The position numbers and the translations under genes are program-made. Positions 1 through 4,263 of a stretch of 5,309 nucleotides of DNA are shown here, in pieces. Location of the stretch: contig WFMN01000005.1 of assembly GCA_015489095.1 (NCBI GenBank), forward strand, positions 1-5,309. The letters are read 5' to 3'. The stretch's first letter is position 1. The number at the start of each line of letters is the position of its first letter. Under the pieces are notes generated by a model. The model did no database searches. It was not told the origin of the DNA and was given only the letters and a program-made list of their open reading frames with translations. The stretch comes from Mariprofundaceae bacterium. Its GTDB lineage: Bacteria > Pseudomonadota > Zetaproteobacteria > Mariprofundales > J009.

Positions 1-798
1 GCCGTTGAGCGCAGCGGCCGCCTGCGCCGGCAGCAGCAAGCGCACTACCGGAAGCGTGAGCTCACCGTCCACCAGCACCCCTCCTTGGATCAGCTACCAC
101 CGCTCAGCAACGCGGTGTTGTTCAGCAACGAGCTGCCCGACGCCTTTCCCGTGCGCCGCTTCCGCCTGCGGGGCGGCAGCCTGATCGCGCGGCAGGTCGC
201 CTACGACGGCAACCGCTTTGTCTGGCAAGACGCGCCATCGCCGCTTACCGATGAGCCGGAGATCAGTGAAGCGATTCGCAGGCGCTGGCCGGAAGGGTAT
301 TGCAGCGAATGGAACCCGCACCTCGCGCCCTGGCTGGCCGCGTGCGCGCAGGTGGCGGAGCAATCGCTCCTCCTCTGCGTCGATTACGGTTTTGATCAGG
401 CGGAGTACTACCGCCCTGAACGCAGCGATGGCACCCTGATGGGTCACCGCGACCATCAGGTAGTGGAGGATATTTTCGCACATGCCGGAGCGTGCGACAT
501 CACCGCCCATGTCGATTTCACCGCCCTCAATCGGGCTGCGGAGCGCGCGGGGTTTCGCGGCGTAGCCTTCATGCCGCAGTGGGCATGGCTGGCGCAGTCA
601 CCCTCGGTACAACAGGAGATGGCCACCCGTGCCGCCGCCGGCGACCTCGCCTCGGTGCAGGCGATCTCCCAAGCCAAACGATTGATGATGCCGCAGGGGA
701 TGGGAGAGAGCTTCAAACTGCTGGTAGCCGCCCACGGCATCGCCCCCGACACACCACCCTACCTAGCGCCGTTTGACCGCCTCGAAAAGCTCCGGTAG
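1..798 (+). CDS. MidA/NDUFAF7-family (COG1565, DUF185) SAM-dependent methyltransferase, 5'-truncated
   Basis: The reading frame is open from base 1 to a TAG at 796-798, giving 265 codons; the start lies upstream of the window. The TTG at 85 is not the start, because the codons before it already read like the family (V-E-R-S-G-x-L-R-x-x-Q, the 'ILERSxxLRxxQ' segment). Visible signatures are NELPDAFPV (fragment residues 43-51, family NExxDAxPV), DYGF (128-131), an EYYRPxRxxGTL stretch from residue 135, and DITAHVDF (166-173). Full-length members are about 380-400 residues, so roughly the first 130, including the glycine-rich SAM motif, are missing. Human NDUFAF7 methylates an arginine of complex I subunit NDUFS2; bacterial substrates are not well established. 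The gene converges on the LysM gene across a repeat-filled gap. Family assignment is firm, the substrate is unknown. Confidence 0.93.
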   Translation, partial: AVERSGRLRRQQQAHYRKRELTVHQHPSLDQLPPLSNAVLFSNELPDAFPVRRFRLRGGSLIARQVAYDGNRFVWQDAPSPLTDEPEISEAIRRRWPEGYCSEWNPHLAPWLAACAQVAEQSLLLCVDYGFDQAEYYRPERSDGTLMGHRDHQVVEDIFAHAGACDITAHVDFTALNRAAERAGFRGVAFMPQWAWLAQSPSVQQEMATRAAAGDLASVQAISQAKRLMMPQGMGESFKLLVAAHGIAPDTPPYLAPFDRLEKLR

Positions 799-808
799 GA
801 GCGATAAC

Positions 809-970
809 GAACCACGAAGGCACGAAGAAAAAGGAACATGGGATGCCGGCGCAGGCCGGGATCCACAAATACCTTAGCCCACATGGATTCCGGGTTCGTC
901 ACACCGGACTTGATCCGGTGCCGGAATGACGGTTCCTCACTCTCTTCCCTCCGCGCCTCCGCGGTGAAAA
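809..970. repeat. Dispersed 8-nt-period inverted repeat, copy 1, interrupted by another repeat
   Basis: The left arm at 809-827 reads gaaccacgaaggcacgaag, built from 8-nt units of the type CACGAAGG. The right arm at 947-970 (ccctccgcgcctccgcggtg followed by four A) is close to the reverse complement of such units. The first 15 bases (809-823) are identical to 976-990 in copy 2. In copy 2 the arms are about 20 nt apart, whereas here a palindromic element of a different type fills the middle (840-932). This 'aaccacgaaggcacgaag' type of repeat is scattered between genes in many environmental bacteria and gives rise to spurious protein predictions. It is non-coding, and any function is unknown. 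Confidence 0.75.
840..932. repeat. Palindromic dispersed repeat with two terminal hairpins, nested inside copy 1
   Basis: This is about 93 bp with a perfect 5-bp hairpin at its left end (CCGGC 846-850, loop GCAG, GCCGG 855-859) and a perfect 7-bp hairpin at its right end (CACCGGA 902-908, loop CTTGA, TCCGGTG 914-920). A weaker ATCCA...TGGAT pairing lies between them. Read on the minus strand it begins 'gtcattccggcaccgg' and ends 'ggcctgcgccggcatccc', the form of the common proteobacterial intergenic repeat that yields bogus 'FRRNDG'-like translations. It sits exactly between the two arms of the surrounding repeat, so a nested insertion is likely. There are no coding signals. Confidence 0.7.
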
Positions 971-975
971 GATTT

Positions 976-1060
976 GAACCACGAAGGCACAAAGACACGA
1001 AGGCAAAGAAATATGGCATTTCTCCTTACCCTCCGTGTCTCCGTGTCTCTGTGGTGAAAA
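976..1060. repeat. Dispersed 8-nt-period inverted repeat, copy 2 (intact)
   Basis: The left arm (976-1002) contains three 8-nt units, CACGAAGG, CACAAAGA and CACGAAGG. The right arm (1029-1060) carries CCTCCGTG, TCTCCGTG and TCTCTGTG followed by GTGAAAA. The reverse complement of the right arm matches the left arm over about 26 nt with scattered mismatches, mostly purine transitions, so the transcript could fold into a long imperfect hairpin. The element ends about 10 bp past the LysM stop codon and lies between convergent genes, where it might hinder read-through from either side. That role is inference. Confidence 0.75.
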
Positions 1061-1070
1061 AAACAGCTAC

Positions 1071-2102
1071 TTACCGCGCGGGCGCACCCCGCACTTCATC
1101 GCCGACATTGATCGATGTGGCGGATTGGGTCACCAGCGCCAGCGAACCTCGCTGCTGCGGGCTGATCACCACCAGCGTAGCGATGCGCTCCGACGGCAAA
1201 CGCACGGTTGCATCCCCTTTCGGGTCGGCAACCTCCCGCCCCTGCTGGAACACCTGCAGCTCCGTTCCCTGCCGCATCCCATCCGCGGTACCGATATCGA
1301 TCGCCACCACCTGGTTCTGCCCCGCTTCGGCCGCGTTGTCGCGGATGTAGATCACCCGCCCCTGCACCCGATGCGCCGGCGGCGCGGGGGTGATGCTGCT
1401 GGCGGTGACGCGCGCGGGGCGCAGAAAATCGCCGCGGTCGATCTCTTGGAAGGCGCGCACCACCTTGGCGCGGTAGATATCGCCCGATTTCGACTCCACC
1501 TGCAACTGCCCCAGATGGAGGATCAACATCCCCACCGGTTGCGCGCTGCCGGGCGGGGTGATGGTCTCGCCCGGGCGATAGAGATCAAACAGATCGCCCG
1601 CCGCCGCCGGCTTGTCCAGACGGATATAGAGCTGGTCGTGCACACCGAAATGGAGCCGCCCGTCGCGCGCGCCCAGCACATAGCCCACGCCATGCACCGC
1701 CTGCGGCGCAATCAAATCCTGCCGCGCCAGCACGCCGAGCACCAGCTGGCGATCCAGCACCGCACTATCACGCTCCACCGGCTTGAAGCGCACCTGCGGA
1801 TGGGGGCGCACCGTGGTCAGCCCGCCGCTTGTGGCCTGTTTGCGGCCATCAAACCAGATCTTGTTGCCGGGGTAGATCAGATCGGGGTTGGTGATCGTCA
1901 GGTTGTGCTCCCAAATCTTCAGCCATTGGTGCGGATCGCGAAAAAAGTGATCGGCGATATCCCACAGCGTATCGCCCTTTTTCACGATATAGGGCTGCTG
2001 CAGATCGGGCTTCAGTTGCAGTGCCGCGGGAGGCTCCACGGCGGCGGCGACACCCGCCAGAAGGATTATCAGTGGCAGCAGCAGCAATCGTAGTTGATTC
2101 AT
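1071..2102 (-). CDS. Exported LysM-domain protein (putative peptidoglycan-binding)
   Basis: This 343-residue protein has an N-terminal signal peptide: a short basic start, a Leu/Ile-rich core at about residues 6-17, and an Ala-rich cleavage region ending near A21. A single LysM domain follows at about 38-84, with the core GDTLWDIA (43-50) and NPDLIYPG (72-79). The rest (about 90-343) is the conserved tail seen in proteobacterial LysM proteins of this kind: a GDLFDLYRPG-like strand, then a G-x-V-x-x-I repeat with VVAIDIG and a closing VGDEV. LysM binds N-acetylglucosamine-containing glycans, so the protein probably sits in the periplasm on peptidoglycan; no catalytic domain is visible. The ATG at 2102 overlaps the plsY stop as ATGA, indicating translational coupling, and AGGAG (2118-2114, minus strand) lies 11 nt upstream. 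Homologues are often found near dprA or plsY. Confidence 0.9.
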   Translation of the reverse strand: MNQLRLLLLPLIILLAGVAAAVEPPAALQLKPDLQQPYIVKKGDTLWDIADHFFRDPHQWLKIWEHNLTITNPDLIYPGNKIWFDGRKQATSGGLTTVRPHPQVRFKPVERDSAVLDRQLVLGVLARQDLIAPQAVHGVGYVLGARDGRLHFGVHDQLYIRLDKPAAAGDLFDLYRPGETITPPGSAQPVGMLILHLGQLQVESKSGDIYRAKVVRAFQEIDRGDFLRPARVTASSITPAPPAHRVQGRVIYIRDNAAEAGQNQVVAIDIGTADGMRQGTELQVFQQGREVADPKGDATVRLPSERIATLVVISPQQRGSLALVTQSATSINVGDEVRGAPAR

Positions 2103-2665
2103 CGTGTTTTCGGCTCCTCTCCCCGCATCAGGCGTTCGATATTGGCACGGTGGCGCGCCACCAGCAGCAGCGATAGCACCGCCGCGACCACCGCATCAAG
2201 GCTACTGTTTCCCGTAACCATCAACAGCAGGGTCGGCACCACCCCGGCCACGATGGAGGCAAGCGAAACATAGCGGGTAACAAGGTAAAACAACAACCAT
2301 GTCGCCACAGCCGCGACCGCGGCGAGCGGGTGCCACGCCGCCATCACCCCCAGCATGGTCGCCACCCCCTTGCCACCGCGAAACCCGAGCCAGACGGGGA
2401 AGAGATGACCCAGCACCGCCGCCAGCACCACCGCCGCCGTCAACAGCGGTTGCTGCAGGGGAAGCGACGCCGCCACCGGCAGCGCCCCCTTGAGCATATC
2501 GGCCACCAGCGTTAACGCCCCGACCTTGCGCCCACCGGCGCGCATGGCGTTGGTGGCGCCGATATTGCCGCTGCCGACCTCGCGCGGATCGACCCCGGCC
2601 AACCAGCGGGCAAACAGCAGACCGAACGGAATCGAGCCCACCAAGTAGGCGGCAACCTGCGCCAC
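2099..2665 (-). CDS. plsY: Glycerol-3-phosphate acyltransferase PlsY
   Basis: PlsY is an inner-membrane enzyme that transfers an acyl group from acyl-phosphate to the sn-1 position of glycerol-3-phosphate, the first step of phosphatidic acid synthesis; PlsX normally supplies the substrate. From the GTG at 2665 the protein has 188 residues, with all family signatures: GSIPFG (10-15), the GSGNIGATN glycerol-phosphate motif (31-39), GHLFP...FRGGKGVAT (86-103) and RHRANIERL (171-179). Hydrophobic segments between them fit the multi-pass topology. The stop overlaps the LysM start by 4 bp, and the nucleotidyltransferase gene ends 38 bp upstream. The GTG start looks too short: in-frame codons before it encode D-L-I-Q-L-F-V, the usual hydrophobic start of PlsY, and a strong ribosome site points to ATC at 2686-2684 as the true initiation codon (195 residues). 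Confidence 0.95.
   Translation of the reverse strand: MAQVAAYLVGSIPFGLLFARWLAGVDPREVGSGNIGATNAMRAGGRKVGALTLVADMLKGALPVAASLPLQQPLLTAAVVLAAVLGHLFPVWLGFRGGKGVATMLGVMAAWHPLAAVAAVATWLLFYLVTRYVSLASIVAGVVPTLLLMVTGNSSLDAVVAAVLSLLLVARHRANIERLMRGEEPKTR
2114..2118 (-). promoter_or_regulatory. Shine-Dalgarno sequence for the LysM gene, inside plsY
   Basis: AGGAG on the minus strand, 11 nt before the ATG at 2102. It lies within the final plsY codons, so ribosomes may either reinitiate at the ATGA overlap or load here directly. Confidence 0.6.
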
Positions 2666-2690
2666 AAATAGTTGTATTAGATCGATCGCG

Positions 2691-2699
2691 TCACCCCCT
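2691..2699 (-). promoter_or_regulatory. Strong Shine-Dalgarno sequence for plsY, placed for an upstream ATC start
   Basis: AGGGGGTGA on the minus strand differs by one base from AGGAGGTGA. From the end of AGGGGG (2694) there are 7 nt to the in-frame ATC at 2686, which is ideal spacing. The GTG at 2665 is 28 nt away, too far. No ATG, GTG or TTG in the plsY frame lies at a suitable distance. Confidence 0.6.
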
Positions 2700-2703
2700 G
2701 AGC

Positions 2704-3885
2704 CTAAGTAGTGTTGCGCTGTGGGTCAGCACCCCTTCCAAGGCTCCACCACCCCCGCAGTTCCCGCCCCGTCAACGCCAGCGCCAGCAGCAGTTGCCGC
2801 AGGCGGGTGCGGATGAATGTGCAGCGCACGCAGCCTCCGGCCGCGATCTGTTCTCGCACCTCCCGCCGCGGCACCACCGTCTCCCGCCAGAAACCGATCC
2901 GGTCGGGCAGCGAGGGGATCATGCGGGCAAAGATCCGCTCCGCTAGAAACGGAATCTGCTCATGATCGAGATGGCGCCGCAGCAGCGCGCGCTCGCGCCA
3001 ATCCATCGCAGGACGCAACACCGCCAACACCCTATCCGGTACCGCCGCCCCCAGCCGCGCGGCCGCATAGCGCAGCGAAAAGTAGCAGGGACGCGCAAGC
3101 CCTAGCGCCTCTATCTGCGTCACCACCGGCTCCCACCCATCCTCCCGACTGATCCGATCAGCGAGCAGCGCGATATCCCACAGCCACACCATGCGCTCGA
3201 AGGAGTGCTTCAGGGCGTGGAAGCAGAGCCACGGCAACTGCAACCGATCCGTAACCAGCCATGCCGGACTGCCGGCAATGGTCGATGGCACGGCATGGGC
3301 AAAAAAGGTGTCGCCATCCAGCGGGGTCAACAGCCGCCAGCTACGGATCCGATCCGCCCCTAACGGCTCGTCATGGAGATCGATCAGCACACTGCCCCGC
3401 CCCAGCAGGTGCGGCTGCCAATCGTTGATCGGGGTAAACCCCAACCCCCGCAAGCGCTGAAGCGCCCGCGCCATCGCATCGCGCTTGACCAGCAGATCGA
3501 GGTCGGACTGCACCCGCAAATCGACCCGTGGATAGAGCTGCTCCGCCAGCGCCAGCCCCCGCAACACCACCACCCGCACCCCGTCATCGGCCAGCGCCTG
3601 CAGCACCTGGGCGGCGGCACGCCGCATCTGGCTGCGCTCGATCGCCTGCTCGCGCAGGGTGTCGGCCATCGTCTCGACCACAGCCTGCGGCAGCGTCACC
3701 CCATCGACGGTGAGCCGGTGCCACAGCAGCGCGCTCACCCCCTCCATGCGGGCGTGATACCAGAAATCGTCGTCCGCCAACAGCGGATCATCGCGGTCAT
3801 ACTCACCCCGCAGCAGCGCGGCAAACAGTCCGCGCCGATGGCTATGGATATCCCCATTATTTGACATCCGCCGCAGGCTAACCAT
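2704..3885 (-). CDS. Nucleotidyltransferase-fold family protein (PF14907-like), RiPP-associated type
   Basis: This 393-residue cytoplasmic protein resembles the uncharacterised nucleotidyltransferase family NTP_transf_5 (PF14907). Visible features in order: a helical N-terminal region (20-100); a nucleotidyltransferase core with VVVLRGLAL (105-113), LYP (117-119) and the acidic pair in SDLDLLV (D128, D130); IDLHDEP (168-174), matching the family's DxH strand; a helical part with FHALKH (222-227) and WLWDIALL (234-241); and a basic C-terminus. The family usually has K in LKG; here it is R109. Members recur beside PqqD-like proteins, asparagine synthetases and radical SAM enzymes in peptide-modification clusters, but the reaction is not established. 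ATG 3885 is the longest start; ATG 3867 (residue 7) is equally possible, and neither has a clear ribosome site. It is divergent from the peptide gene and ends 17-38 bp before plsY. Confidence 0.8.
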   Translation of the reverse strand: MVSLRRMSNNGDIHSHRRGLFAALLRGEYDRDDPLLADDDFWYHARMEGVSALLWHRLTVDGVTLPQAVVETMADTLREQAIERSQMRRAAAQVLQALADDGVRVVVLRGLALAEQLYPRVDLRVQSDLDLLVKRDAMARALQRLRGLGFTPINDWQPHLLGRGSVLIDLHDEPLGADRIRSWRLLTPLDGDTFFAHAVPSTIAGSPAWLVTDRLQLPWLCFHALKHSFERMVWLWDIALLADRISREDGWEPVVTQIEALGLARPCYFSLRYAAARLGAAVPDRVLAVLRPAMDWRERALLRRHLDHEQIPFLAERIFARMIPSLPDRIGFWRETVVPRREVREQIAAGGCVRCTFIRTRLRQLLLALALTGRELRGWWSLGRGADPQRNTT

Positions 3886-3890
3886 AGACT
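3861..3890 (+). promoter_or_regulatory. Putative sigma70 promoter of the peptide gene
   Basis: A perfect -35 box TTGACA (3861-3866), an 18-nt spacer, and TAGACT (3885-3890, four of six matches to TATAAT) would start transcription near 3897, giving a leader of about 40 nt before the peptide ATG. The -35 box lies inside the first codons of the divergent nucleotidyltransferase gene, so the two transcription units are tightly packed. This was identified by eye only, and the -10 match is modest. Confidence 0.45.
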
Positions 3891-3895
3891 AGGCC

Positions 3896-3905
3896 GGTTG
3901 TAACC
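3896..3905. promoter_or_regulatory. Small inverted repeat GGTTGTAACC in the divergent intergenic region
   Basis: A 10-bp near-palindrome (GGTT, GT, AACC) located at the predicted transcription start of the peptide gene and within the gap shared with the divergent gene. The position would suit an operator, but such a short symmetric site can arise by chance. Confidence 0.2.
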
Positions 3906-3922
3906 ACCAGACCGTTGCCAAC

Positions 3923-3928
3923 AGGAGG
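3923..3928 (+). promoter_or_regulatory. Consensus ribosome binding site of the peptide gene
   Basis: A perfect AGGAGG lies 8 nt before the ATG at 3937. It fixes the start of the small gene and implies strong translation. Confidence 0.9.
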
Positions 3929-3936
3929 ATAGCACC

Positions 3937-4251
3937 ATGCCCAACGCCCAACCACAACCCGCCAACACCTTCGCCTCTCGCCGCCGCCTGCTTCGCCTCG
4001 GCGCCTACGCGCCGCCAGCGATCCTCGGTGCCATGGCCATCTCCCAGCAGGATGCTTGGGCCAGTGGCGGCGACAAAAACTCCAACCATTCATCCGACAG
4101 CAACTCCAGCGGTGGCGGCAACGCCTCCTGCGCCCCCTGCTTCTGCGCCCCCTGCGGCCGCTCGGGCGAGAAAAACAGCAAAGCGTGCGACGATAAGCGC
4201 AAGCAGTGCACAACCAGCGGCAACAGCAACTCTGGAGAGAAACACTCCTAA
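3937..4251 (+). CDS. Candidate RiPP precursor: Tat-signal, Ser/Asn/Gly/Cys-rich small peptide
   Basis: A 104-residue peptide with a perfect AGGAGG site. Residues 1-42 look like a twin-arginine signal: polar N-region, SRRRLLR (14-20, consensus SRRxFLK), a weakly hydrophobic segment with AYAPPAILG (23-31), and an AWA signal-peptidase site (40-42). The predicted mature part (43-104) is almost all Ser, Asn, Gly, Lys and Asp, lacks hydrophobic core residues, and carries six cysteines (65, 68, 70, 73, 84, 91). The first four form the symmetric CAPCFCAPC. Short GEKNS/GEKHS echoes occur at 77-81 and 100-104. Composition is unlike an ordinary folded enzyme. A terminator and a radical SAM gene follow directly, so a peptide modified in the cytoplasm and exported by Tat is the best reading. 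Thioether or other cysteine-centred modification is inference. I do not recognise a named precursor family. Confidence 0.8.
   Translation: MPNAQPQPANTFASRRRLLRLGAYAPPAILGAMAISQQDAWASGGDKNSNHSSDSNSSGGGNASCAPCFCAPCGRSGEKNSKACDDKRKQCTTSGNSNSGEKHS
4129..4155 (+). repeat. 12-nt direct repeat encoding the doubled CAPC motif
   Basis: tgcgccccctgc occurs at 4129-4140 and again at 4144-4155, separated by ttc. It encodes C-A-P-C, F, C-A-P-C. The exact nucleotide identity suggests a recent duplication of a CAPC unit, or strong codon constraint. Confidence 0.85.
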
Positions 4252-4263
4252 CCAACCCTCTCC

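Noticed and set aside
85..87. TTG as the start of the methyltransferase gene
   Set aside because: Family-like residues continue upstream in the same frame to base 1, so the gene simply enters from outside the window.
789..802. Hairpin GCTCC-GGTA-GGAGC at the methyltransferase stop as a terminator
   Set aside because: It has only a 5-bp stem spanning the stop codon and no T tract after it.
976..1060. Tandem 8-nt units considered as a CRISPR array
   Set aside because: Units are contiguous with no spacers and are far too short. The structure is an imperfect inverted repeat.
1057..1063. Run of seven A (T on the minus strand) just past the LysM stop as an intrinsic terminator
   Set aside because: No stable GC-rich hairpin lies immediately before the T run on the minus strand; the run is the end of the dispersed repeat.
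838..1350. Plus-strand open frame of 170 codons starting in the intergenic repeats
   Set aside because: The first part translates two dispersed repeats and the rest is antisense to the LysM gene. This is a well-known type of false prediction.
1035..2093. Long plus-strand open frame of 352 codons opposite the LysM gene
   Set aside because: Its product is a His/Arg/Gln-rich low-complexity string with no family features, fully antisense to a well-supported LysM gene. It is a shadow of GC-rich codon use.
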